Of a stretch of DNA of 64,000 nucleotides, positions 18,165 to 26,336 are shown piece by piece. The notes under the pieces are model-generated. The model was not told the DNA's origin, ran no database searches, and worked only from the letters and a program-made list of their open reading frames with translations. The DNA comes from Candidatus Rokuibacteriota bacterium. GTDB lineage: Bacteria > Methylomirabilota > Methylomirabilia > Rokubacteriales > CSP1-6. The DNA lies in assembly GCA_003221695.1 (NCBI GenBank), contig QHSX01000059.1, positions 1 through 64,000 on the forward strand, written 5' to 3'. The position numbers and the translations under genes were made by a program. Each line of letters begins with the position of its first letter. The first letter of the stretch is position 1.

Positions 18165-18623
18165 CTAGTCGGGGAACTCGCGCCGCTGCCACTGCGCTTT
18201 GGGCCGGCTCTTGCCGTCCCATCCGATCTGGTCCATGTCGCAAAAGAGCTGGATCGTGTTCCCGTCGGGATCCAGGAAGTCGAGGGTTTTGTCGGACCCC
18301 GGGCCTCGCTGCCGGATGGGTCCCAAGACCTTGACCCCCTTGTCCTCCAGGAACCGCTTCATCTTGCGAAGATCGTCGAGGCTGCCGACTTCCAGCGCGA
18401 AGTGGTTGAGGGGGCTCGAGCCGCCGCCGGCCCCGCGCTCGGCCTGGACGAGATTCATCGTGTGATGATCCCCGTGAGCGGGCAGGCGCAGGAAGACGAT
18501 GCCCCGCTCGTTCACGTCCGAGACCTGAAAGCCGAGACACTCCGTGTAGAACTTCACCGAGGCGTCGATGTCCCGCACGTTCAGTGCCACGTGCCCGAGC
18601 CTGCTAATCTTGACCGGGACCAT
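18165..18623 (-). CDS. VOC superfamily (glyoxalase/bleomycin resistance/extradiol dioxygenase) protein
   Basis: 152 residues. One full VOC module pair: LGHVALNVRDIDASVKFYTE at the N-terminus, DHHTMNLVQAE in the middle, LNHFALEVGSLDDLRKMKR, and the closing LDFLDPDGNTIQLFCDM. His in GHVALNV, His in NHFALEV and Glu/Gln near the ends of each half are the usual metal ligand positions. It is a cytoplasmic metalloenzyme of unassigned substrate. ATG 18623 was chosen because family similarity begins there; a longer frame upstream looks non-coding. The decayed binding-protein gene follows directly. Confidence 0.85.
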   Translation of the reverse strand: MVPVKISRLGHVALNVRDIDASVKFYTECLGFQVSDVNERGIVFLRLPAHGDHHTMNLVQAERGAGGGSSPLNHFALEVGSLDDLRKMKRFLEDKGVKVLGPIRQRGPGSDKTLDFLDPDGNTIQLFCDMDQIGWDGKSRPKAQWQRREFPD

Positions 18624-18669
18624 GACAGTTCTTCCTCTTACCATATCCGACGGCCCAAAGGAGGAGACG

Positions 18670-19923
18670 ATGAAAGCGACCTCGGTCCTCGTCGTATCGT
18701 GTGCTCTTGTCCTCGGCTCGGGGCTGTCACCGGCGAGCCCGGGTGAGTCGCCGTTCCCGCGGCATCCGACCTTCACGACGCAGGCGCTCACCCCGTTGGC
18801 CATCGAAGGGCTGACCGGCGACGCCAGCGGGAACCTGTACACCACCGGGCGCGCAGCCCCGCCCGCCCTCTGCCCCGTCTGGAAGATATCCGGCCCGACC
18901 TTGGCCGTCGTCGGATTCCTTCCCAATCCTGCCGCCTCTCCCTGCAATCCGTCGGGGATCACGTTCGACCGGGCCGGGAATCTGTACGTCGCCGACGCGG
19001 GGTCGGGCGGCGTCATTTGGACGCTGCCTCCCGACGAACGCACCCCTCCCACCGCCACGGGGTTCGCCACGGGGGTGCCCGGGACGAACGGTCTCGCCTT
19101 CGACCGCCACGGCCACCTCTGGACCGGCGATGGAACGACGGGGCAGGGACGAGTCTGGAAGGTCGGTCCTCTCGGAGGCGTGTGTGAGTCCACCTCTGGG
19201 CCAAGCTTCGTCGGCTGTGAGGAAGCCTTCCGCGTCCAGCCGATGGCCAACGAAGCGAACCTGGTTCTCGCAGTCGGCGGCGTCGGCCGCGACGTCCGCA
19301 CCCTCCCCCCGGGAGCGATCACGGTCACCGCGACGACTCGAAACGCGCAGAACACGGCTGGCTCTCAGCCGTTGGTGGCCAACGGTGTCGCCTTCAACCG
19401 GGAGGGGGATCTGTACATCGCCGACACCGCGCGCGGCGCGATCTGGAAGGCCGAGCTCGACCGTCATGGGAATCTGACGAGCCCGACGGGCTGCGACACC
19501 ACGTTCACGCCGAATACGCTTTGCCTCGACAACGTCTTCGTTGCGCACCCGTATCTCGAGGGGGCCGATGGCATCGCCCTGGACGCGGCGGGCAACATCT
19601 GGGTCGATGCGAACGAGCGGAACGCCGTCGTCGTGGTCACGAAGGATGGACGCGTCGCGGAGGTCTTTCGCAATCCGGTCAGTTCGATGGGGCTCAGAAA
19701 CGCCGCCGACACGCCGGAAGGGGACACGCGCATTCTGGAGTTTCCAACCAGCCCGTTCCTCCTCGGCACGAAATTCTGCACCGCCAATTCCGACGGCGAT
19801 CGGCGCGACAACTCACCTCGGGCCGCCGGCGAGATCAACGGAGGAGCGGGGAACGCGCGGGGGAAAGTCTCGTGCATGGACCAGGACCTGACGGTCCCCA
19901 GCCTGCGGTTGCCGGTTCATTGA
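18670..19923 (+). CDS. Secreted SMP-30/NHL-like beta-propeller protein
   Basis: 417 residues with a signal peptide (about 1-25) and a strong Shine-Dalgarno (AAAGGAGGAG) before ATG 18670. At least five propeller-type repeats are visible, such as ITFDRAGNLYVADAGSG, LAFDRHGHLWTGDG, VAFNREGDLYIADTARG and IALDAAGNIWVDANERN. This resembles gluconolactonase/SMP-30 or NHL proteins. Paired cysteines (for example CPVW, CNPSG, CESTS, CEEA) suggest disulfides and extracytoplasmic location. Enzyme activity cannot be decided. It stands alone between minus-strand genes and diverges from the VOC gene. Confidence 0.75.
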   Translation: MKATSVLVVSCALVLGSGLSPASPGESPFPRHPTFTTQALTPLAIEGLTGDASGNLYTTGRAAPPALCPVWKISGPTLAVVGFLPNPAASPCNPSGITFDRAGNLYVADAGSGGVIWTLPPDERTPPTATGFATGVPGTNGLAFDRHGHLWTGDGTTGQGRVWKVGPLGGVCESTSGPSFVGCEEAFRVQPMANEANLVLAVGGVGRDVRTLPPGAITVTATTRNAQNTAGSQPLVANGVAFNREGDLYIADTARGAIWKAELDRHGNLTSPTGCDTTFTPNTLCLDNVFVAHPYLEGADGIALDAAGNIWVDANERNAVVVVTKDGRVAEVFRNPVSSMGLRNAADTPEGDTRILEFPTSPFLLGTKFCTANSDGDRRDNSPRAAGEINGGAGNARGKVSCMDQDLTVPSLRLPVH

Positions 19924-19941
19924 CCTCCGGCCGCCGAGCTT

Positions 19942-20850
19942 CTACCGCGCCGTCGAGAGCTCCCGATGGAGCTGCTCGGCGGTGGACGGAATGGCGCGTT
20001 CGCGGGGCCACCGCGCGAACTCCCCCAGCTCCGCCCGGATGTCCCGTTTGATCTCGTCCAGCGATTTCCCCGCCTCCTTCATGGCCCGGATCTTGATGCG
20101 CATCGTCTCGAAGTAACGGTCCATTTCCAGGAGCGCCTTCGTGCCGTTTCCCGCGGCGAAGGCGCCATGACCCGGAAGGACGGTCTCCACCGGCCAGGTG
20201 GCGAGCTGTCGCAGGATGCGCTGCCAGTTCACCACGTCGGAGCGGTCGTCGGCCGTGGGGTGAAGCTCGACGAAGAGGAGGTCGTTGACGAAGAGGATCC
20301 GCTCCTTGCGGAGGTAGGCGATCGTGTTGTCCGGCGTATGCGCCCTTCCCACGAAGATCAGCTCGACCGTGTGACTCCCGAGCTCGAGCGTGATCCGGTC
20401 GTCGAAGGTCAGGACGGGTAGGGCCGTGTCGAGGCTTTTCCCCTCGACGTATTCCCTCTTGACCCGACCCCGCTTGCGTTCCTCCTCCATCCGCTTGGGC
20501 CAGTAGGGCAGGAGCTGGCGGCGCAGCTCGGCCGACCCCACCACGAACGCCCCCTGCTCGGCCAAGAGGTGATTGCAGCCCGAATCGTCCCCGGCGTGGT
20601 GGCCGTTGGTGACGAAACGGATCGGCTTTCCCCCGGCGACGCTCCGGATGGCCTGCAGGCGGCGGTCGTAGTCCTCGAGGGAGCAACTATAGACGAACAC
20701 CCCACGGTCGCCCACCACGAACCCCGTGTTGATCGCCTCGCCCGGGCCCTTGATCGCGAAGACGCCCTCTGCCAGCTTGATCGCGCCGTCCTGGGCCCAA
20801 GCCAGGGAGGCAGCGAGCTGCAGGAACGCAAGAAGGAGCAGCGGCCTCAC
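19942..20850 (-). CDS. Exported metallo-beta-lactamase-fold hydrolase with altered metal site
   Basis: 302 residues with a signal peptide (MRPLLLLAFLQLAASLAWAQ). The MBL fold is clear: TGFVVGDRGVFVYSCS, a region equivalent to the zinc motif, FVGRAHTPDNTIAYL with a metal histidine, ILFVNDLLFVE and the late LPGHGAFA histidine. The normal HxHxDH motif reads NGHHAGDDSGCN at residues 82-93; aligned on H-x-H-x-D-H, the second and last histidines become Ala and Asp. Zinc binding should differ from typical relatives. GTG 20850 overlaps the aldolase stop (GTGA), so the two genes are translationally coupled. Confidence 0.8.
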   Translation of the reverse strand: MRPLLLLAFLQLAASLAWAQDGAIKLAEGVFAIKGPGEAINTGFVVGDRGVFVYSCSLEDYDRRLQAIRSVAGGKPIRFVTNGHHAGDDSGCNHLLAEQGAFVVGSAELRRQLLPYWPKRMEEERKRGRVKREYVEGKSLDTALPVLTFDDRITLELGSHTVELIFVGRAHTPDNTIAYLRKERILFVNDLLFVELHPTADDRSDVVNWQRILRQLATWPVETVLPGHGAFAAGNGTKALLEMDRYFETMRIKIRAMKEAGKSLDEIKRDIRAELGEFARWPRERAIPSTAEQLHRELSTAR

Positions 20851-21557
20851 GGTCGTCGCGCCTCCAGCCCCCACTTGGCCAGGTGGTACGCCCAGACCTT
20901 CCGGGAGAGCCGGGTGCCGTCGTCGCCCCACGTCGCCTTCCGAACCCGGCGTGTCTCATCGGCGGTATAGGGCCTCGGCTTTCCGAGGAGCGAGGCGAAG
21001 AGCTGGTGGCGGGCGTTCTCCTCGAGATAGAGGGAGGCGAGGAAGACGGCCTCCACGCTTTCGCCCACCGTCACGGCCCCGTGCCCGCGCATGAGGACCG
21101 CGCGATGTGCGCCGAGGGCTCGCGCCAACCGCTCGCCCTGGCCGTCGGTCTTGATGAGGTCCGGATCGTCCAGAAGGGGGATCGGCGCGCCGAAGACCGC
21201 CCCGCTCACGTGGACGGGGACGATCGGCGTGTCGGCGATTCCGAAGAAGGTCGAGAGCGGCGGGTGGATGTGCGCGATGGCCATGACATCCTCCCGGAAC
21301 CGGTAGATCGCCGTGTGGATCGGCGACTCCGACGGCGGGGCGAGTTTGGCTGGCCCCAGGGCCAGCACCCGACCACTCATTTCCAGCGTCACCATGTCCT
21401 CGGGCGTGACCCTCAAGCCGCCGCCGTAGGGGCTGATGAGGATCCGGTCGCTCCCTGGGACCCGCGCGCTGACGTGGCCGTTGTACGTGATGAACCCTTC
21501 CTTCGAGTGCAGTTCGAGCGACAGGGCCAGCCTGTCCCTCAGCTCGGCTTCGGTCAT
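20847..21557 (-). CDS. Class II aldolase/adducin family protein
   Basis: 236 residues. Related to fuculose-phosphate aldolase, ribulose-phosphate 4-epimerase and hydroxy-aromatic decarboxylases. The zinc ligands are visible as His96 and His98 (AHIHPPLSTFFG) and His159 (MRGHGAVTVG); the acid/base Glu77 lies in PPSESPIHTAIY. The N-terminal GHVSARVPG matches the substrate-binding loop. ATG 21557 was chosen because the upstream frame is the decayed LUD gene. It lies directly after that remnant and is coupled to the metallo-hydrolase gene by a four-base overlap. Substrate unassigned. Confidence 0.88.
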   Translation of the reverse strand: MTEAELRDRLALSLELHSKEGFITYNGHVSARVPGSDRILISPYGGGLRVTPEDMVTLEMSGRVLALGPAKLAPPSESPIHTAIYRFREDVMAIAHIHPPLSTFFGIADTPIVPVHVSGAVFGAPIPLLDDPDLIKTDGQGERLARALGAHRAVLMRGHGAVTVGESVEAVFLASLYLEENARHQLFASLLGKPRPYTADETRRVRKATWGDDGTRLSRKVWAYHLAKWGLEARRP

Positions 21558-21929
21558 GGCCGTCTCCACCTCCGTCCTCGCGCCCGGGTCAGTAGGTGAC
21601 AGACACCGTCGTGGGTGCACGGCGGCGTGCGTCCGACGCGGCGCGCTTCCTGAACCGCGGCGACCGTGCGCGCCCGGTCGAGCGCGTCGGCGAGCGTCGG
21701 GACGACCTTGGCGGAGATAGCGGTACTCGCCACCCTTCAAGCCGTCGGTCAAGCCGATCGCGTCCAGCGTGAGCGAGCTGCCGGCCATGATCGTCGCGCC
21801 ACGGGGGATGAGGCCGAGGACGGCGTCGCGCGCCTCGTCTTTCGTCTCCACGAGCAGCATGTCGATGGATCGCCGCTGGAGCTCGGCGTGGAGCCGCGTC
21901 AGGAGGGCCGGATCCACATGAAGCCGCAT
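21554..21929 (-). pseudogene. Truncated, frameshifted LUD-domain (LutC/DUF162-like) gene
   Basis: From ATG 21929 about 70 codons read as a typical LUD N-terminus (SIDMLLVETKDEARDAV, LIPRGATIMAGSSLTLDAIG). After about 21725 the matching sequence continues in another frame: KVVPTLADALDRARTVAAVQ and then GRTPPCTHDGVCH, equivalent to the C-terminal part where LUD proteins carry a TPCxxTGxC motif. About 90-100 residues of the middle are gone. The second frame ends in a stop overlapping the aldolase ATG. LUD proteins take part in lactate and other organic acid oxidation. It was probably the first gene of the aldolase operon. Confidence 0.75.
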
Positions 21930-22001
21930 CGTCGGAATCGGCGCCTACTATGGTGGGCCGTCGCAGGACTGTCAAGGCGAGCGTGGGTCGCGAAGGTGAG
22001 C

Positions 22002-22007
22002 TATCAT
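22002..22007 (+). promoter_or_regulatory. Possible -10 element close to the ThDP gene start
   Basis: TATCAT lies 7 bases before ATG 22015, where no Shine-Dalgarno sequence is visible. A transcript starting here would be leaderless. No good -35 element was found, so the prediction is weak. Confidence 0.25.
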
Positions 22008-22014
22008 CCGTGAA

Positions 22015-23775
22015 ATGCCGACCCGACCCGAGTTCGGTTCCGACCTGGTCGTCGACCTCCTGCGTGCCGCTCAGATCGAGTACGTCGCCTTCAATCCGGG
22101 GGCAACGTTTCGCGGCGTCCATGACTCGCTCGTCAACTACGGGGGAAACAGTCGCCCCGAGATCATTCTGTGCTGCCACGAGGAGATCGCGGTCAGCCTC
22201 GCCCATGGCTACGCGAAGGCCAAGGGCAAACTGATGGCGGCGATCACCCACAACGTGGTCGGGCTGCAGCACGCCAGCATGGCCATCTTCAACGCCTTCT
22301 GCGATCGGGCGCCGATCCTCGTTCTGGGCGGCACCGGGCCCATGGACACCACGAAGCGACGGCCCTGGATCGACTGGATCCACACCGCGCTCGTTCAGGG
22401 CAGTCTCGTCCGTGATTACGTGAAGTGGGATGACCAGCCCGCGAGCGTCGCCGCCATCCCCGAAGCCTTCGTGCGCGCCTGGCGAATCGCGCTGACCGAG
22501 CCCCAGGGCCCGGTCTACCTCTGCCTGGACGCGGCCCTGCAGGAGGAGGGGTTGGAGCGGGCGATTCCGTTGCCCGACCTGACGCGGTTTGCCCCCCCGA
22601 CATCGCCGCAGGGAGATCCGCGCGCCCTCGAAGACGCGGCGCGGCGGGCGTGCGAGGCGGAGTCGCCCCTGATCCTGGCCGAGAGCCTGGGGCGGAGACC
22701 CGGAACCGGTGCGGCGCTCCAGCGCCTGGCCGACCTCCTGGTCGCCCCCGTCGTCGACCTGGGCGACGGTCATCGGGGCCGGGCGAGCTTTCCTAACCGC
22801 CATCTCCTCGACCTGAGCGGCGCGAAGCAGGAGCTGGTTCAGGAAGCCGACTTGATCCTCGCTCTCGACGTCCAGGACCTGTTGGGCGCGCTCGGCGAGG
22901 TGGACCGCTCGACGCGCGAGGTGCGCCGCCTCGGCGATCGGGCCCAACTCGTCACGATTTCCCTCAACGACTATGCCCACCGGAGCTGGGCTCACACCGC
23001 GCTCTCGCTCGTCCCCGTCGATCTCGCCATCGCGGCGGACGCGACGCTGGCCCTGCCGGCGCTGGTCGAGCTGGTGGAAGACCGCCTGAAGAAGGACCCG
23101 CGAGCGGCGGCCCGCCGGGCGCGCGCCGAGCGCCTCGCCGCCCGGCACCGGGCGCTCGCCGCAGAATGGGCCGCGACCGCCGCGCGCCAGCGTGCCGAGC
23201 GCCCGATCGCGCAGTCGGCCCTGGCGGCCCAGGTGTGGGAAGCGATCAAGACGGAAGACTGGATCCTCACGAACGGGACCGCCAACGGCTGGGTCCGGAA
23301 GCTGTGGGACTGGGTGCCGGAGCGCACCCTGGGCGGCAGCGGGGGCGCCGGCCTCGGATACGGCCTCGGGGCTTCCCTCGGTGTGGCCCTCGCCCATCGC
23401 GGATCGGGCAAGCTCTGCGTGGATCTCCAGTCCGACGGCGATCTCCTCTACGTCACGAGCGGCCTCTTCACGGCGGCCCACCACCGCCTGCCTCTCCTCA
23501 TCGTCACGTGCAACAACCGCTCCTATTACAACGACGAGGAGCACCAGGAGCGGATGGCCATCCGTCGTGGACGAGCGGTGGAGAACAAGGGGATCGGGAT
23601 CCGGATCGAGGATCCGGCGCCGGACTTCGCCACGATCGCGCGCGGCTTCGGCGTCCACGCCGAGGGCCCGATCGACGACCCCGCGGCGCTCCAGCCGGCC
23701 CTCAAGCGCGCTCTCCGTGTCGTCAAGGAGGACGGCCTCCCGGCGCTGCTGGACGTGGTGATCCAGGCGCGCTGA
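22015..23775 (+). CDS. Thiamine-diphosphate-dependent enzyme (acetolactate-synthase-like, divergent)
   Basis: 586 residues. The PYR domain has VAFNPGATFRGVHD and a catalytic Glu in CCHEEIAVSLAHGYAKAKG (Glu56). The central domain is reduced and divergent. The PP domain has SDGDLLYVTSGLFTAAHHR followed by LLIVTCNNRSYYNDEEH, the ThDP/Mg site. It is not a close match to IlvB. It is followed by an enoyl-CoA hydratase and an NMT1-type ABC importer, which suggests action on an imported organic acid or its CoA ester, as in oxalyl-CoA-decarboxylase-like or benzoylformate-decarboxylase-like enzymes. First gene of operon B, divergent from the LUD remnant. Confidence 0.85.
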   Translation: MPTRPEFGSDLVVDLLRAAQIEYVAFNPGATFRGVHDSLVNYGGNSRPEIILCCHEEIAVSLAHGYAKAKGKLMAAITHNVVGLQHASMAIFNAFCDRAPILVLGGTGPMDTTKRRPWIDWIHTALVQGSLVRDYVKWDDQPASVAAIPEAFVRAWRIALTEPQGPVYLCLDAALQEEGLERAIPLPDLTRFAPPTSPQGDPRALEDAARRACEAESPLILAESLGRRPGTGAALQRLADLLVAPVVDLGDGHRGRASFPNRHLLDLSGAKQELVQEADLILALDVQDLLGALGEVDRSTREVRRLGDRAQLVTISLNDYAHRSWAHTALSLVPVDLAIAADATLALPALVELVEDRLKKDPRAAARRARAERLAARHRALAAEWAATAARQRAERPIAQSALAAQVWEAIKTEDWILTNGTANGWVRKLWDWVPERTLGGSGGAGLGYGLGASLGVALAHRGSGKLCVDLQSDGDLLYVTSGLFTAAHHRLPLLIVTCNNRSYYNDEEHQERMAIRRGRAVENKGIGIRIEDPAPDFATIARGFGVHAEGPIDDPAALQPALKRALRVVKEDGLPALLDVVIQAR

Positions 23776-23806
23776 GGCTCACTGGCCAGCCCAAAGGACG
23801 GCGCGT

Positions 23807-24589
23807 ATGACCTTCAAGACTCTCCGCTACGAGGTGGCCGATGGCATCGCCACCGTCACCATCGACCGTGCCGAGAAGAACAACGCGATCTCGGCGGAGA
23901 TGCGGGCCGACTTCAGGGCCCTCGCCGATGAGGTGTACGGCGACGATGGTGTGCGGGTGGTGATCTTCACCGGCGTCGGCAAGACGTTCTGCGTGGGCGC
24001 CGACGTCTCCACGTTCGAGACCGACTGGAACACGCCGGCCTTCCGCGCCAACACCCGCCTTCTCACCAACTTCTTCAACGATCTGGAGGCGCTGGAGAAG
24101 CCCGTGATCGCGGCGATCAACGGGACGTGCGTGGGGGGCGGGCTCGAGCTGGCGCTCGCGTGCGACCTCCGGCTCGCTGCCCGTTCGGCGCGCTTCGGCC
24201 TGCCCGAGAACAACCTCGGGCTCATCCCCGGGATCGGCGGGTGCTCGCGACTGGTCAAGCTGGTGGGCTTCGGGCGCGCGAAGGAGCTCGTGCTGACGGG
24301 CGAGATCATCTCGGCCGAGGAGGCGTACCGCTCCGGCCTCGTGAGCCGCGTGGTGGAGGACGACGCCCTGACGGCGGAGGCGCGCGGTCTTGCGGAGCGG
24401 CTACGGGCGAAGGCGCCCCAGGCCCTCGGCATCGCCAAGCGCGTCCTCCAGAACTCGGTGAGCGCCGACCTCCAGACCGCCCGCACCCTCGAGAGTTTTG
24501 GCCAGTCCATTCTCATCAAGACTGCCGATCATCGCGAAGGGGTGAACGCGTTCCGGGCGAAGCGGCGCCCGAGATTCGAGGGACGCTGA
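23807..24589 (+). CDS. Enoyl-CoA hydratase/isomerase (crotonase) family protein
   Basis: 260 residues. Oxyanion-hole elements are FCVGADVS (Ala65) and NGTCVGGGLELALACD (Gly110). Both acid/base glutamates typical of true hydratases are present at Glu114 and Glu134 (GLPENNLGLIPGIGG). It acts on acyl-CoA in the cytoplasm. It lies between a ThDP enzyme and an ABC importer in one operon, one base before the binding-protein gene. Hydratase, isomerase or ring hydrolase activity cannot be told apart by sequence alone. Confidence 0.92.
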   Translation: MTFKTLRYEVADGIATVTIDRAEKNNAISAEMRADFRALADEVYGDDGVRVVIFTGVGKTFCVGADVSTFETDWNTPAFRANTRLLTNFFNDLEALEKPVIAAINGTCVGGGLELALACDLRLAARSARFGLPENNLGLIPGIGGCSRLVKLVGFGRAKELVLTGEIISAEEAYRSGLVSRVVEDDALTAEARGLAERLRAKAPQALGIAKRVLQNSVSADLQTARTLESFGQSILIKTADHREGVNAFRAKRRPRFEGR

Positions 24590-24590
24590 G

Positions 24591-25562
24591 GTGCGCCGCT
24601 GGCTCGGGCTGGCCCTGGTCCTCCTGCTCGCCACGCCGGCGGGGGCCCAGGAGAGACACCCGAAGATTCGGGCGGCCTACAGCGCGATCAGCGGCGCGAT
24701 GCTCCCTGCGTGGGTCGCCAAGGAAAAGGCGCTCTTCGCGAAGCACGGCCTGGACGTCGAGCTCTCGTACATCGCCGCCGGACCGAAGCTCCTTGGAGCG
24801 CTTCTCTCGGGAGAGCTCCAGTTCGGCGTCCTCGGGCATCAGGGGGTGGATGCGGCCGCCGCCGGCGCCGAGATCGTCTACGTGGCGTCAGGATTGGACC
24901 ACCTGGTCTTCTACCTCTTCGCCAATCCCGTCATTCAGCGCGTCGAAGACCTCAGGGGCAAGCGTGTGGGGGCGACGCGCCCCAACGCCGTGAGCGACGT
25001 CGCCGCACGCACCGCGCTCAGGATGCACGGGCTCGAGCCCATGCGGGACGCGACGATCCTGTACGTGGGCGGCATTCCCGAGGTCCTCGCGGCGATCCTT
25101 GCCGGCGGCGTGGATGCGGGCACCATCAGTCCCCCGATCTCGGTGAAGGCGCGCAAGGCGGGGCTCCGGCAGATCGCCGACGTCTCGGGGACGCCGTCCA
25201 TCCAGTCCGCCGTCGTCACGACCAAGGCCTTCGCCGCGCGCGACCCCGTGGCCACGGCGAGCTTCGTCAGGGCCTGGACGGAAGCCATTGCGGTGATCCA
25301 CCGGGACAAGCCGTTCACGCTGAAGGTGATCGAGCGCTACACGCGCTCCGACGACCCGGAGACCGTTGAAGAGACGTACCGCACCATGGCGCCACACTTC
25401 AAAAGGACGCCGCTTCCCCCGGTCGAGGTGATCCAGACGTATCTCCGGGAACTCGGCCAGCAGGGCGAGCGGGCGAAGGGTCTGCGGGTCGACGATCTGG
25501 TGGACGCGCGATTCGTGCGACAGCTCGAGCAGAGCGGCTTCATCGCCGAGCTCTACCGATGA
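24591..25562 (+). CDS. NMT1/SsuA/TauA-type ABC transporter substrate-binding protein
   Basis: 323 residues with a signal peptide (about 1-20, ending AGAQ). The mature part begins KIRAAYSAISGAMLPAWVAK and continues KHGLDVELSYIAAG, with the C-terminal VDARFVRQLEQSGFIAELYR typical of this family. It starts with GTG one base after the hydratase stop and overlaps the permease gene by four bases (ATGA). Unlike the homologues at 12843 and 41016, it has a complete matching transporter directly downstream. Ligand unknown; sulfonate- or aromatic-acid-type uptake is likely from the family. Confidence 0.9.
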   Translation: MRRWLGLALVLLLATPAGAQERHPKIRAAYSAISGAMLPAWVAKEKALFAKHGLDVELSYIAAGPKLLGALLSGELQFGVLGHQGVDAAAAGAEIVYVASGLDHLVFYLFANPVIQRVEDLRGKRVGATRPNAVSDVAARTALRMHGLEPMRDATILYVGGIPEVLAAILAGGVDAGTISPPISVKARKAGLRQIADVSGTPSIQSAVVTTKAFAARDPVATASFVRAWTEAIAVIHRDKPFTLKVIERYTRSDDPETVEETYRTMAPHFKRTPLPPVEVIQTYLRELGQQGERAKGLRVDDLVDARFVRQLEQSGFIAELYR

Positions 25563-26329
25563 CGGAGCACGAGCGGGCCTTCATCGGAACTGGCAGTGTG
25601 CTGGTGTTCCTTCTGGTCTGGGAGGCGGTGACGCTGAGTCGCCTCGTCGATCCGCTCTTCCTGTCCTCCCCCACGTTGATCGCACGCGCCGGGTACGAGC
25701 TCTTCGCCGAGGGGACGATCTGGAAGGATCTCAGGGTGAGCGGGACCGAGTTCGTCATCGGCTATCTGCTCGCGGCCGGCGTGGCCATTCCCCTGGGGCT
25801 GGCCGTTGGGTGGTACCGGCGTCTCTATTTTTGCCTCAGCCCCTTCATCGACGTCCTGAACGCGGTTCCTCGCGTGGCGCTCCTGCCGATCATCATCATC
25901 TGGTTCGGGATCGGCGTCTGGTCGAAGGTCGTCGTGGTCTTCCTCGGAGCCGTGATCCCGATGCTCCTCAACACGCTTTCCGGGGTCAAGACCACCGAGG
26001 AGCGCTTTCTCAAGGTGGCCCGGAGCTTCGGGGCCTCGGAGCTCAAGATCTTCTGGAGCATCGTCGTCCCCGGCACCGTCCCCTTCATCTTCACGGGGCT
26101 CAAGTATGCGACGGGTCGGGCCCTGCTCGGGGTCGTGGTAGGTGAGTTGTACGCCGCCACCGCCGGGATCGGCTACCTCATCGCCGTGGCCGGAGCCACC
26201 TTCCAGACCGACAAGGTGTTCGTCGGCATCCTGATCATCACGACGACCGGAATCCTGGTGGTGGAGTTGCTGAACCGTCTCGAGCGCCGCTTCGAGGAAT
26301 GGCGCCCGAAGGTCGGCTCGGCCACGTGA
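25559..26329 (+). CDS. ABC transporter permease (SsuC/TauC class)
   Basis: 256 residues with about six membrane segments and the EAA-type loop ERFLKVARSFGASELKIFWS before IVVPGTVPFIFTGLKYATGR, characteristic of SsuC/TauC permeases. It overlaps the binding-protein gene and is followed 7 bases later by a second permease of the same class. The pair may form a heterodimeric channel instead of the usual homodimer. Confidence 0.92.
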   Translation: MTEHERAFIGTGSVLVFLLVWEAVTLSRLVDPLFLSSPTLIARAGYELFAEGTIWKDLRVSGTEFVIGYLLAAGVAIPLGLAVGWYRRLYFCLSPFIDVLNAVPRVALLPIIIIWFGIGVWSKVVVVFLGAVIPMLLNTLSGVKTTEERFLKVARSFGASELKIFWSIVVPGTVPFIFTGLKYATGRALLGVVVGELYAATAGIGYLIAVAGATFQTDKVFVGILIITTTGILVVELLNRLERRFEEWRPKVGSAT

Positions 26330-26336
26330 GCCGCGC

